Shown here piece after piece: positions 28,376-36,667 of a DNA stretch of 64,000 bases. Origin of the DNA: Hyphomicrobium sp. (GTDB lineage: Bacteria > Pseudomonadota > Alphaproteobacteria > Rhizobiales > Hyphomicrobiaceae). Position 1 is the first letter of the stretch, and every line of letters starts with the position of its first letter. The notes beneath the pieces were generated by a model. The model had not been told where the DNA came from, ran no database searches, and was given only the letters and a program-made list of their open reading frames with translations. The DNA lies in NCBI RefSeq assembly GCF_019753045.1, contig NZ_JAIELN010000013.1, positions 1 through 64,000 of the forward strand, read 5' to 3'. The position numbers and the translations under genes are program-made.

Positions 28376-28540
28376 CTAGGCCGATGCTGCCTTCTTTGCG
28401 CGGGCTTGGCCTGCGAGCTTCTTCAGGCGCGTGCGGACGCCGGCCGTGTTGCCCTGAATACGGGTCTGCGGCGCACGCGGAATGGTGCGCTTGGCCTTTT
28501 TCTTCTGCTTTTGAATATTCTTGGGCGACGTCTTAGACAT
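28376..28540 (-). CDS. 54-residue highly basic protein
   Basis: ATG 28540 has GAGG eight bases upstream and opens a short frame running MSKTSPKNIQKQKKKAKRTI, then PRAPQTRIQGNTAGVRTRLK, ending KKAASA. About a third of the residues are Lys or Arg and there is no Asp or Glu, so binding to nucleic acid or to a ribosomal particle is a natural guess, not a finding. I recognise no family. It lies upstream of the P450 gene on the same strand, 64 bases away. Confidence 0.6.
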   Translation of the reverse strand: MSKTSPKNIQKQKKKAKRTIPRAPQTRIQGNTAGVRTRLKKLAGQARAKKAASA

Positions 28541-28675
28541 GAAACAGGCCTCGGAAGGTGGAATGTAAGGAAACGACGCTGCGCCCTGGCGCAGCAGTTG
28601 GGCGATCCTCTACGGGATCGCGCCAGTTCGTGCAAGTACGGGCGTCATTTTACGGGCCGAATGCCTCGGTTTCCC

Positions 28676-29206
28676 CTAATGCAGGAGATAGTTCAGGCCG
28701 AAATAGGCCGGTGCGATTACGCCTGCCGCCCAAATAAATGCGGCAACGACGTTAGCCAGCTGGAATTGCCATTGCGGCATTGCGTACATCCCAGCGACGA
28801 CAGGTATGATGGCGCGGACGGGCCCGAAGAAGTGCCCAAAAAACACGCTCAGCGCACCCCACCTGGCAAAAAAATTCTGTCCCTGGTCCACCAGTCCGGG
28901 ATTGCGCTTGAACGGCCAGACCTCGCGAATGCCATCCTTGTAGTAGAGCCCGATCCAATAGGAGATCGCATAACCGAGCGAGCCGCCGACGCCCGCGGAT
29001 ACGATGGCCGGCCAGAGGACGTTGAGTTCAACACCGCTTTTAGCGAGCAGAGCGGAGATGCCAATCAGTATGGCGGTGCCCGGCCAAAGGATGGAAAGAA
29101 AGCAAAAGCTTTCGAGGAATGCGACGGCGAACGCTATAGGAACGGCCCATTCTTCGTGCGCTCTCACGAACGCGACCGTGGCATCGACGAAGTCCTGCAC
29201 GCTCAT
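28676..29206 (-). CDS. DedA family membrane protein
   Basis: DedA (SNARE-associated/VTT domain) proteins are inner-membrane proteins linked to lipid carrier recycling and proton-driven homeostasis. The 176-residue protein shows the family signatures FLESFCFLSILWPGTAILIG, then GYAISYWIGLYY, ARWGALSVFFGHFFGPVRAI with the conserved FxGRxxxxxR-type segment in variant form (FGPVRAIIPVVAGMYAMP), and a C-terminal membrane segment. A second DedA protein is at 50.7-51.3 kb. Confidence 0.9.
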   Translation of the reverse strand: MSVQDFVDATVAFVRAHEEWAVPIAFAVAFLESFCFLSILWPGTAILIGISALLAKSGVELNVLWPAIVSAGVGGSLGYAISYWIGLYYKDGIREVWPFKRNPGLVDQGQNFFARWGALSVFFGHFFGPVRAIIPVVAGMYAMPQWQFQLANVVAAFIWAAGVIAPAYFGLNYLLH

Positions 29207-29309
29207 TTAGCGACTTTCAGTTGGAAGTTATTGTTTGCGTGCGAGCCTGCTCGGCCAGCGGCCCCGTGATGTCCCGGCCACATAGGGAGCCGCACTGCCG
29301 GGTTCAAGT

Positions 29310-29765
29310 CTACCGGCACCGGCGCGCGATTTCTTGTGCAAGTTCACGCGAAACTTCGCGCGCGAGCATCGCAGCGCGTGCAATTTGTCCTGTGGACAAT
29401 CCGACGTAAGCGCCTCCGCTGAGGGCGGACGGGCCCCGGTCGGCCTCTGCCTTGCCGTGCGCCAACTCGTTGCAGTTCAGTTCTTTGCGCTTTCGGCTGA
29501 ACGCCATGAGACGCACGCCGGAAGCATATTCATGAGGGCCGGCGGACTGCTTCACCCAGGAGCGGGAAGGGTCGGACATGTACGAATCGTAGACCATTTT
29601 TCGCTGACTGATGCAGACGTTGCTGTCGTCCACGCATTTCAATCCACGCGCCGGGTCGCCCAATGCAGCTTCATTGCCAGCACAGCCCGCCAGGAAGGTT
29701 GCGAGCAGAAGCGCCATGGCGGCGTTCGATTTTCTGGTGTGCGGCGCATGTTCGAAATGATTCAA
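29310..29765 (-). CDS. Hypothetical lipoprotein
   Basis: The N-terminus carries a basic stretch, a hydrophobic core MALLLATF and a lipobox LAGC, so the 151-residue product should be a lipoprotein cleaved before Cys28. The mature part has further cysteines (KCVDDSNVCISQ, LNCNEL, RRC) that could form disulfides in the periplasm. I recognise no domain. It is isolated on the minus strand between DedA and the divergent quinone oxidoreductase. Confidence 0.75.
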   Translation of the reverse strand: MNHFEHAPHTRKSNAAMALLLATFLAGCAGNEAALGDPARGLKCVDDSNVCISQRKMVYDSYMSDPSRSWVKQSAGPHEYASGVRLMAFSRKRKELNCNELAHGKAEADRGPSALSGGAYVGLSTGQIARAAMLAREVSRELAQEIARRCR

Positions 29766-29922
29766 GGTAATTTCCGTTTTCGTTTCCCTCAGGCGGTAGA
29801 AAGTCAGCGTGGCAGGCTCGTGGCGAACGGGGGTCTAAGATGTGGCCCGTGTCAAGCCACTAGCGGGATTCGCCGCGGAACGGCATCTCTAGACCGGGGA
29901 TCATCCGAGAGGAGCTTACGAC

Positions 29923-30891
29923 ATGCCATTTGCAGTTCGGGTGCACGCCAACGGGGGGCCGGAAGCGCTCGTCTATGAAGAGGTGCCCGTCGCCGATCCG
30001 TCGCCGGGCGAAGTGCTGCTTCGGCAACGCGCGATCGGCGTCAACTTCATCGATGTCTATCATAGGAATGGTCTCTACAAGTTGCCGGGCTTGCCAGCCA
30101 TCATCGGCTCCGAAGGCGCGGGCGATGTGATTGCCGTCGGTCCCGGCGTCAGCCGCTTCAAGGTCGGCGATAGAGCAGCTTATGCCGGGTCCATCGGCGG
30201 CTACGCCGAGGTTCGCGCCGTGCAGGCCGAACGGCTCGTGAAGTTGCCCGAGGGCATCGATTACGACACTGCCGCCGCGATGCTGCTGCAAGGCATGACC
30301 GTTCGCTACCTGCTGCGTGAGACGTATCGAGTCGGGCCCGAGACGACGATGCTGCTGCATGCCGCTGCGGGTGGTGTCGGTCTCATCGCGTGCCAGTGGG
30401 CGCATGCTCTCGGGGCCACGATCATCGGAACCGTCAGCTCGGACGCGAAAGCCGAACTCGCGATGGAGAATGGCTGCACGTACACGATCAATACAAAGCG
30501 GGATGATTTCGTCAGCGGCGTGCGCGAGTACACCAACGGAAACGGATGCGATGTCGTGTACGATTCCGTCGGAAAGGACACCTTTCCGCAGTCGCTCGAT
30601 TGCCTGAAGCCCAGGGGGCTTTGGGTGTCGTTCGGCAACTCTTCAGGGGCCGTACCGCCATTCCCGCTGACGGCGCTGAAAGGGTCTCTTTTTGCCACGC
30701 GCCCGACGCTTTTGGCTTATACGGCAACTCCTAGGGATCTTGAGGACAACGCTGCAGAACTGTTCGAGATGGTGCTCAGCAAACAGATTCGGATCACCAT
30801 CAATCATCGATACCCGTTGAGCCGTGCCGCCGATGCTCATCGCGATCTCGAGGCCCGGCGTACGACGGGTTCGGTCATTCTCATTCCCTAA
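29923..30891 (+). CDS. NADPH:quinone oxidoreductase (zeta-crystallin type)
   Basis: Medium-chain dehydrogenase without catalytic zinc; the family reduces quinones or enones with NADPH. The 322-residue protein has VNFIDVYHRNGLY, PAIIGSEGAGDV, the nucleotide-binding HAAAGGVGLIACQWA, and VYDSVGKDTF. GAGG precedes the ATG by a suitable gap. It is followed eight bases later by a glutathione transferase, a plausible detoxification pair. Confidence 0.93.
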   Translation: MPFAVRVHANGGPEALVYEEVPVADPSPGEVLLRQRAIGVNFIDVYHRNGLYKLPGLPAIIGSEGAGDVIAVGPGVSRFKVGDRAAYAGSIGGYAEVRAVQAERLVKLPEGIDYDTAAAMLLQGMTVRYLLRETYRVGPETTMLLHAAAGGVGLIACQWAHALGATIIGTVSSDAKAELAMENGCTYTINTKRDDFVSGVREYTNGNGCDVVYDSVGKDTFPQSLDCLKPRGLWVSFGNSSGAVPPFPLTALKGSLFATRPTLLAYTATPRDLEDNAAELFEMVLSKQIRITINHRYPLSRAADAHRDLEARRTTGSVILIP

Positions 30892-30899
30892 GGAGTGAT

Positions 30900-31547
30900 A
30901 TGCAGGACGACGGAGACGAGGAGCAGCCGATCGCGCTCCATTTTTGGCCGACGCCCAATGGCTTGAAGATTTCCATCATGCTCGAGGAACTTGGCGTGCC
31001 TTACGAGGTGTCGTTCGTCGACATCGGCAAGGGCGAGCAGTTGGCGCCCGAATTTCTCGCAATCTCGCCCAATAATAAAATTCCAGCCATCGTCGATCCC
31101 GAAGGGCCCGATGGTCAGCCGCTCGCGCTTTTTGAATCGGGCGCCATTCTTCAATACCTCGGACGAAAGTTCGGCGCGTTCTATCCGTCCAGCGAGAGGG
31201 CGAAGGCCGAGGTCGATCAATGGCTCTTCTGGGGGGCGACGGGCCTCGGCCCGATGGCTGGGCAGTGCAACTACTTCCGCAATTATGCGCCGGAGAAAAT
31301 TCCCTCTGCGATCGATCGCTATACGAAAGAGGTCGAACGGCTATTCGGCGTGTTGGACAAGCGGCTGAGCGATCGCCCCTACATCGCGGGGAAGTATTCG
31401 ATCGCGGATATCGCCAGTTTCACGTGGGTGCGAATGTGGGAGAAGCTGGCGCAGGACATCGGCAAGTTTCCGAATGTCGAGCGGTGGCTCGGAGAGATCG
31501 GTCAGCGACCGGCGGTGGTCAAGGGTTTGGCGGTGAAGAAAGTATGA
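30900..31547 (+). CDS. Glutathione S-transferase, YfcG/YghU-like
   Basis: An N-terminal thioredoxin fold (LHFWPTPNGLKISIMLEELG) lacking cysteine at the active position and using TPNG, then NNKIPAIVD and LFESGAILQYLGRK for the glutathione site, then an all-helical domain with SIADIASFTWV and YIAGKYS. The TPNG/NNKIP combination is that of nu-class (YfcG/YghU) enzymes, which have disulfide reductase activity with glutathione. 215 residues. Coupled to the upstream oxidoreductase. Confidence 0.93.
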   Translation: MQDDGDEEQPIALHFWPTPNGLKISIMLEELGVPYEVSFVDIGKGEQLAPEFLAISPNNKIPAIVDPEGPDGQPLALFESGAILQYLGRKFGAFYPSSERAKAEVDQWLFWGATGLGPMAGQCNYFRNYAPEKIPSAIDRYTKEVERLFGVLDKRLSDRPYIAGKYSIADIASFTWVRMWEKLAQDIGKFPNVERWLGEIGQRPAVVKGLAVKKV

Positions 31548-31566
31548 GCGGCGGATGGATCGGCGA

Positions 31567-31836
31567 TTATTCGCTGCGTCCGATGAGGCTTTCAGGATCG
31601 ACTGTTCGTCCTGTCACCTTTTGGAATGCCATCGCGCTCAAGACCTTGTTCGACTGTACATGCCGAAGTGCTTCGGGTGTCTCGCCGGAACGGATGGCTA
31701 GGGACTTGCCCGTGAAGTCGTCGCCGGACAGGTCCGACAATCCGATGTAGGCGGGGTGTGATCCTTGTTGTGCGCAACCTGCAAGCAACAGGAACCCTGC
31801 AGCCGCAAACGAGCGGCAGACTACCGATTGAGCCAT
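31567..31836 (-). CDS. Small hypothetical lipoprotein
   Basis: A signal peptide with lipobox LLLAGC (Cys21) begins this 89-residue product; the mature part contains YIGLSDLSGDDFTGKSLAI and NKVLSAMAFQKVTGRTVDPE and has no recognised domain. It is transcribed convergently with the glutathione transferase gene and is alone. I consider it real because the lipobox, length and codon use are consistent. Confidence 0.65.
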   Translation of the reverse strand: MAQSVVCRSFAAAGFLLLAGCAQQGSHPAYIGLSDLSGDDFTGKSLAIRSGETPEALRHVQSNKVLSAMAFQKVTGRTVDPESLIGRSE

Positions 31837-32240
31837 AATCCCTCACTCAGACTGCGAGCAGCCCGAACCCTCCTTAAGGCCGCTTTTCGGCCCCAGATTT
31901 AAGGTTACCAGCACGCGGCTGAACCCCGGCTGAACATTCGAACCCCGTCGTTCGATTAACGCACCGTGGCCACCTTTTTGAAGCATGGTTAGGAAATGGT
32001 GGCAACCCTTCTTAATGTCTAATCACCAGTCGTCGCACTTCGGCCAAAATGTTTCGATCCCGATCAGAAAGTAGCGGTGTGTAAGGCGATTTTAGCCTGT
32101 TGTTAAAGCAAATTTGTTCGGCCTTTTACGAGATTTCATCCAACGGCTGCCATGGTTCGGGTGCGCTCATCTATGACGAGCGCAGGCTTTGCCGCCTCAC
32201 GACATGAAGAGCGCGATGGCGGCTGTTGGAGTGTTTTCTC
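31837..32240. other. Intergenic region between lipoprotein and Sel1 gene
   Basis: About 400 bases without a credible gene, richer in A/T than its surroundings. A short hairpin GGCCG/CGGCC lies at 31878-31892. A partial CtrA-like element, TTAG-N7-TTAA, occurs at 32092-32106, about 135 bases before the Sel1 gene; one mismatch makes it weak. The divergent promoters of both neighbours probably lie here. Confidence 0.45.
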
Positions 32241-32510
32241 ATGGCACGTATGGACGTGTTGTCGCGTCAAATCGATTACTCAGCTCAGGGCGAACAATCG
32301 GATGCCTTTTTCGAGCTCGGTCTCAGTTTCTGCACGGGACGCGACGGAGCCGTCGATCTCGTTCAAGCTCATAAGTGGTTCAACATCGCCGCGAGCAAGG
32401 GCAACGACGAGGCGAAGCGCTATCGGTCGGAAGTCGCAATCGACATGAGCAAGGCCGACATCATCAAGGCACAGAAATTGGCCCGTGAGTGGCTGGTCTC
32501 CGTCCATTGA
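32241..32510 (+). CDS. Single-Sel1-repeat protein
   Basis: The 89-residue product begins MARMDVLSRQIDYSA and has one Sel1 repeat (SDAFFELGLSFCTG then LVQAHKWFNIAASKGN), followed by EAKRYRSEVAIDMSKADI. It is a very conserved small protein of Alphaproteobacteria; Sel1 repeats mediate protein-protein contacts, but the partner is unknown. I chose ATG 32241, the start of the conserved sequence, over the TTG at 32226. Cytoplasmic. Confidence 0.85.
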   Translation: MARMDVLSRQIDYSAQGEQSDAFFELGLSFCTGRDGAVDLVQAHKWFNIAASKGNDEAKRYRSEVAIDMSKADIIKAQKLAREWLVSVH

Positions 32511-32556
32511 CGTCGACCATGTGACGCATCGGGTGCTGCATCGGTTTTGTGCGGTG

Positions 32557-33156
32557 TCAGCAATTCGTGAAGAATGACGAGAGGCACTTCCAAGAATTCT
32601 TGGCGGCGCCCCCGACTGCTGCCCCAGCTTTTTCGAGTGCCGTGGTTGCCGATTTTGCGGCATCGCCAGCGGCGCCAGCCGTTTTCGCGCTCTTCTCAAC
32701 CATCTCCTGCACGGTTTTCGGAGGCGGCTCGCTCTGAGGCGGGCCGGCGGCCTGATCGTGTTGCGCTTCGGCCGGATTTGGCGCTTGCGGCGGTGTCACA
32801 GCGGCGCTATCGCCGGTCTTCGCTGGGCCGGTAGGGGTATCGGTTTGCGGCTCGTCTTCGGCCGCTTGGCCACCCAACGCTGGCGGGGCGGGAAGCTCCT
32901 TCCGCTCGCCGGGGCATGGGGCCGTCGCAGTGCGGTCTACCGAGCAGCTCTCGTGGGCGCCAGACTTGGCGAGAGCCGTGATGCAGTACAACTTGGCCAC
33001 TGTGTCTATCGTGGCGTTCGACGCGCCGTCGACGACGCACGCGTAGCTCGCATCGGGGGCAGAGCATTTGACGCAGAGTTCGGTCGCGTTAGCCGCAGCC
33101 GCCCCCAGAAGCGCCGAAAATCCGATACTCAACTGAATTTTGAAGCAAGTGCGCAC
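32557..33156 (-). CDS. Exported cysteine- and proline-rich protein
   Basis: A signal peptide (residues 1-24, cleavage after ANA) is followed by a cysteine-bearing domain of about 70 residues (LCVKCSAPD, YACVV, YCITALAKSG, ESCSVD, PCPGE), then a Pro/Ala-rich linker and a C-terminal Ala/Lys helix with WKCLSSFFTNC. The 199-residue protein looks like the family of periplasmic hypothetical proteins of Rhizobiales that I cannot name further. The cysteines suggest disulfides. It is alone, convergent with the Sel1 gene. Confidence 0.7.
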   Translation of the reverse strand: MRTCFKIQLSIGFSALLGAAAANATELCVKCSAPDASYACVVDGASNATIDTVAKLYCITALAKSGAHESCSVDRTATAPCPGERKELPAPPALGGQAAEDEPQTDTPTGPAKTGDSAAVTPPQAPNPAEAQHDQAAGPPQSEPPPKTVQEMVEKSAKTAGAAGDAAKSATTALEKAGAAVGGAAKNSWKCLSSFFTNC

Positions 33157-33264
33157 GGCTCAGCCCGTTTCCAATGGAGGACCATTGCTTTCAGGACACT
33201 AGGACGACTTTGCGGCGACGGCCAGCGGGGGCCACGTCACGCCTGTGCATTCTCCCGTCGCGTC

Positions 33265-33293
33265 TTGCATTGCGCTGGTCCGGCCTCTATAGG
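33265..33293 (+). promoter_or_regulatory. Probable sigma-70 promoter of tRNA-Ser
   Basis: TTGCAT at 33265-33270 and TATAGG at 33288-33293, separated by exactly 17 bases, lie 20 bases before the mature 5' end of the tRNA. Good spacing and position; only sequence supports it. Confidence 0.5.
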
Positions 33294-33313
33294 GGCACAG
33301 CCCATTGATTTGG

Positions 33314-33405
33314 GGAGACGTGGCCGAGTGGCTGAAGGCAACGGTTTGCTAAATCGTCATACGCCCTAAAGCGTATCAAGGGTTCGAATCCCTTCGTCTC
33401 CGCCA
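33314..33405 (+). tRNA. tRNA-Ser, anticodon GCT
   Basis: The acceptor stem GGAGACG pairs with CGTCTCC at 33395-33401, the discriminator is G and CCA is encoded at 33403-33405. The D-arm GTGGCCGAGTGG, anticodon loop TTGCTAA (GCT at 33348-33350, reading AGC/AGT), a long variable arm typical of serine tRNA, and the T-arm GGGTTCGAATCCC are all present. It lies at the edge of a glycan-modification cassette. Confidence 0.98.
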
Positions 33406-33553
33406 TACCAGTGGCCCATCCGACACCAGAGTCTTGCAACGCTGCGCAGCCCGTGCGTGTCCCCAGGCGTCGTGGCTTGAGGCGTAAGCCCTGTCGCCGC
33501 CCGCTTTATCTGAACTCGAGGATAGCTATTTGGCTCGCTAGGCAGGACTTGCC

Positions 33554-33907
33554 CTAGCTCATATTGACGATGGCTAAGCCCGTTAGAACGCACAAGATGC
33601 CAAGTCCGTATAGCGGAGAAAGAGCTTCGCCCAGGAAGATCCGGGCACAGAGAGGTACTATCGCTGCGCCCAAAAGAGCGAAGGGATAAGCCCGGCTCAA
33701 CGGCAACTGAGTGAGTATCCAGATCCAGAGCAAGCTCGTTAAGCCATACAACGCGAAGGCTGAAATGAGCGAAGGCGACAAGAGAATATGCAGCCATGAA
33801 CCGTCTTTCAGGCGGAGGAAATCATTGGCGGCGAGCTTGAACAGAAGCTGGCCGATAGCCAAGCTCATGGAAAAAATCAGGCAGGAGACGGTCAGCCAGA
33901 ACGACAT
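33554..33907 (-). CDS. SMR/EamA-type flippase (ArnE/F-like)
   Basis: A four-helix membrane protein of 117 residues with the SMR-like pattern QLLFKLAA, LLWIWILTQLPLSRAYPFALLGAAIVPLCA and a final FLGEALSPLYGLGILCVLTGLAIV. It resembles the ArnE/ArnF undecaprenyl-phosphate sugar flippase subunits and similar small transporters next to GtrB-type glycosyltransferases. Its stop lies 149 bases past the tRNA. The next gene upstream shares one base (start 33907, end 33907), indicating one transcript of three genes on the minus strand. Confidence 0.85.
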   Translation of the reverse strand: MSFWLTVSCLIFSMSLAIGQLLFKLAANDFLRLKDGSWLHILLSPSLISAFALYGLTSLLWIWILTQLPLSRAYPFALLGAAIVPLCARIFLGEALSPLYGLGILCVLTGLAIVNMS

Positions 33908-34242
33908 TATTTCCGATCGTCGTGAGGTGATTTCGCTGTGTGAAGGGCGAATGACTTTGCCAATTCAGATAGGCGTTGGTCCAGCAGCCTGTTGCGCAGA
34001 TGCAAATTGAATATTGCTGCGATCGCAATCACCATGAACAAGTAAGCAATGAGATCGGCGCCCCTTCCCACGCCCACAAAATGCGCCACGTCAGTAGCGA
34101 CCTCGGGGAAAGCCACTAAGATCATGCCAACAAGCGCGGCAATCGCCATGACATAGCTTATGAGCCGCGACCGCGTCCGTTGCGTAAACGCATACAGCGT
34201 CAATACGAGCAACGCCCAAATCAGGAAGAGGCGCATAATCAT
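33907..34242 (-). CDS. DUF2304 family membrane protein
   Basis: The 111-residue protein has three hydrophobic segments (about 4-19, 28-50 and 62-82) and the C-terminal segment FNLHLRNRLLDQRLSELAKSFAL, the hallmark of DUF2304 proteins, which are found beside glycosyltransferase family 2 genes. Function is unknown, but the context fits polyprenyl-linked sugar handling. The start codon overlaps the glycosyltransferase stop by one base. Confidence 0.85.
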   Translation of the reverse strand: MIMRLFLIWALLVLTLYAFTQRTRSRLISYVMAIAALVGMILVAFPEVATDVAHFVGVGRGADLIAYLFMVIAIAAIFNLHLRNRLLDQRLSELAKSFALHTAKSPHDDRK

Positions 34243-34925
34243 TAGTTGAGCTTCGCCACGAAGAGATCTTTCAAGATATCGACCATGCCGGACATTTTCT
34301 GTCCTTTATGTCTCGAGTAGTCCGTATACAAGATGCAGCAAGGCGCCTCCTGGTATCGCAGGTTCTTCGAGGAAATTTCGTGCAAAATTTCGGAGGCGTG
34401 CGCCATCCGATTTTGTTTGATGTCGATTTTTCTTGCCGCCGAAGCTTTAAACGCGCGCAATCCGTTGTGGGTATCCGTCAGACGGAGTCCGGTCGTAACG
34501 CGCGTAAAGATGGTGGCAAGTCGCAGAACGAGAGACTTGGATATCGTCATTCCTTTTGTCGACCCAAGGAAGCGCGAGGCCAGGACGACATCCACATCGT
34601 TTGCAAAGAGTGCTCGCACCAAGGCCCGGGCATCGTCTGCATTATGTTGCCCGTCAGCGTCGAAAGTCACAATCGCTGTGGCGCCTTGCTGCAAAGCATA
34701 CGAAATGCCCGTCGACAAACTTGCGCCTTGGCCGAGATTGACAGGATGACGACATAGATGCGCGCCAGCTTTGAAGGCGATGTCAGCGCTTCGGTCGGTC
34801 GAACAATCATCAACGACAACGACGTTTTTGAAGGCGGCGAGAACGTCGTTCACCGTCTTGCCGATTACGGCCTGCTCGTTATAACACGGGATGACAATCC
34901 AAACATTCTCAAAGACTTCAACCAA
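34242..34925 (-). CDS. Glycosyltransferase family 2 (GtrB/DPM-like)
   Basis: The catalytic region shows VWIVIPCYNEQAVIGKTV, VVVVDDCSTDRSADIA, the metal-binding FDADGQHNADDARALV, and a C-terminal ASRFLGSTKGM. Enzymes of this type make polyprenyl-phosphate-linked sugars (for example DPM or GtrB). I prefer a TTG start at 34925 (GGGA upstream), giving 228 residues beginning VEVFENVWIV, over the ATG at 35009 whose extension is not family-like. It lacks the C-terminal membrane helices of GtrB. It diverges from the GT39-like gene 100 bases away. Confidence 0.88.
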   Translation of the reverse strand: MVEVFENVWIVIPCYNEQAVIGKTVNDVLAAFKNVVVVDDCSTDRSADIAFKAGAHLCRHPVNLGQGASLSTGISYALQQGATAIVTFDADGQHNADDARALVRALFANDVDVVLASRFLGSTKGMTISKSLVLRLATIFTRVTTGLRLTDTHNGLRAFKASAARKIDIKQNRMAHASEILHEISSKNLRYQEAPCCILYTDYSRHKGQKMSGMVDILKDLFVAKLN

Positions 34926-35025
34926 AACGAATTCCCACCGACATGCTTTGTATCTGCGATGACGATAACTAAGTCGTTCGCGCGCTGCAAGTTGTCCCTG
35001 AAAACTCAAATGAAGTTGTGGTGAC

Positions 35026-36570
35026 GTGAGAAAAACCGACCCTGTCTCCTCGCTCGATGCCGGCTGGAATTCAATTAGGTCTGTACTGGGAAGCGATTGG
35101 CTTCGTGGACTATTTTTTGTCTCTTGCTACGCGGCCTTTTTTGTTTACGCGTTTGCGGGGCTTCAGTCCGGCCACAGCTGGGGAGACGATTTTGCTCTCT
35201 ACTTGTTGTTGGCGGAGAACATTTTAAACGGCCGGCCGTACGAGACGCTCGTCACAGGTATAATAGTGCCGCCCGGATTTCCGCTCGTTCTTTCCGTGGG
35301 CATCTGGCTTTTTGGCGCAAATTTCCTGAAGCTAAAGACCATCAATATTTTGGCCTATGGCATTGTCGTCCTGAGCACGACAAAAATATGCGAACGTCTT
35401 CTTGGCGGCGTCACGGCACTACTTGTTCCCATAATCCTTTTTCTTGTGCCATTCTATTATTACGCCCAGCAATCGATATTGGCGGATGTTCCTTTTGCGG
35501 CCGCGATCTCGGCGGCGCTTTATTTCTATATCGAGGCAGCGCGCCGGATTAAATCCGGCGAAGCATTCGCCGCACACGCGTTCTTCTTAGGTTGCGCCAT
35601 CTGGTCCGCGCTCCTGCTCCGGCCCGCCGGCCTACCTTTGATTCCGGCAGTCGTTTTGGCTGCGGCGGTGGACGCATTCGTGGACCGAAGCCACATGCGT
35701 GGTTATGCGATACTCGCAGCGACCTCTGTTCTGGCATTCCTAGCCAGCATCGCCGCGTTCCATTCCGATAGTCCGTCAAATTCGACGATGATCATCGATT
35801 ACTTCCTGTATTCCAAGACGAGCTTTTTCGAAACAGTAAGTTCGTTGATCCAGTCGCGTATCGTTCAGGAATATCAAAATCTACGTATTCTTTTCTTCTG
35901 GTACATCGGAGTTCCGGTATGGCCGGTTTTGACCATGGCTGCATTTGGTTGCGGATGGTTGGTGTGCACGAAGAAGGACTTCGTGCTCGCCGCGTTCACG
36001 GCTTGCTACTTGGGTATGCTTGTTCTCACCCCTTGGACTGGAGGATCGAGATATCTCCTGCCGCTTTTGCCGGCGCTGTGTGTCTTCATACTTAGTCCTT
36101 TGCTGTTCCTTTTCAGGGCATCGACAACGGGTCACAAGGACTACCGGAGGATATCCGTCCTCGGGCTCTTCGTTTATTTTTGCTTGCTTCTGTTTGTCGT
36201 TAAGGACATGCGCGCAGGAACGGCCCTCGCGCACGGCGTCAACGCTGACGAGATCAGCGATGCAAAGACGGTAGAATTATTCGATTGGCTGAAGACGCAC
36301 ACCGCGGCCGGTGACGTCATCTGCTCGTCTAAACCGCGCGCTGTTGTGTATTTTTCCGGTCACCCGGGGTGCGGTTTGGACTCGGCTTTGACTGAGCTTC
36401 CGAAGCCATTCGAGCCTTGGATGCGAAAAAGAAAGGCTACCTTCGCAGTGCTGATTTTACGGCGCGGTTATGTCGACGTTCCGCTGGATGAGCTGCTAAG
36501 AGACGATAAGAGCGTCGCGGAAGTTTTCCGCAATGCGGATTACGCGGTTTACAAGACCGCGACGCCCTAG
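35026..36570 (+). CDS. GT-C/ArnT-like glycosyltransferase, membrane
   Basis: A 514-residue protein with about eleven hydrophobic segments and a short soluble C-terminal domain. The first periplasmic loop contains WGDDFALYLLLAENILNGRP, the acidic-residue motif of family 39/83 GT-C enzymes, and LADVPFAAAISAALYFY is another family pattern. It most likely transfers sugars from polyprenyl phosphate to a periplasmic acceptor such as lipid A or glycan; acceptor unknown. The GTG start is used. It belongs with the divergent GT2 and flippase genes. Confidence 0.82.
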   Translation: MRKTDPVSSLDAGWNSIRSVLGSDWLRGLFFVSCYAAFFVYAFAGLQSGHSWGDDFALYLLLAENILNGRPYETLVTGIIVPPGFPLVLSVGIWLFGANFLKLKTINILAYGIVVLSTTKICERLLGGVTALLVPIILFLVPFYYYAQQSILADVPFAAAISAALYFYIEAARRIKSGEAFAAHAFFLGCAIWSALLLRPAGLPLIPAVVLAAAVDAFVDRSHMRGYAILAATSVLAFLASIAAFHSDSPSNSTMIIDYFLYSKTSFFETVSSLIQSRIVQEYQNLRILFFWYIGVPVWPVLTMAAFGCGWLVCTKKDFVLAAFTACYLGMLVLTPWTGGSRYLLPLLPALCVFILSPLLFLFRASTTGHKDYRRISVLGLFVYFCLLLFVVKDMRAGTALAHGVNADEISDAKTVELFDWLKTHTAAGDVICSSKPRAVVYFSGHPGCGLDSALTELPKPFEPWMRKRKATFAVLILRRGYVDVPLDELLRDDKSVAEVFRNADYAVYKTATP

Positions 36571-36615
36571 GATTTGCGATCGGCTAGTTGACTTTGCGGC
36601 GGCTCAGGGTGGCGA

Positions 36616-36632
36616 GCTCTCTGCAGGAGAGC
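36616..36632. terminator. Hairpin between convergent genes
   Basis: GCTCTC and GAGAGC flank TGCAG, giving a six-pair stem between the converging GT-C and hemN genes. No T run follows on either strand, so a terminator role is only suggested by position. Confidence 0.25.
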
Positions 36633-36667
36633 TTGCACAGAGGGGCTTGCCGGGTGAATAGCGGCGA

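Noticed and set aside
33314-36570. Prophage or integrative element at the tRNA gene
   Set aside because: No integrase, excisionase or repeat of the tRNA end is visible, so I call only a possible cassette.
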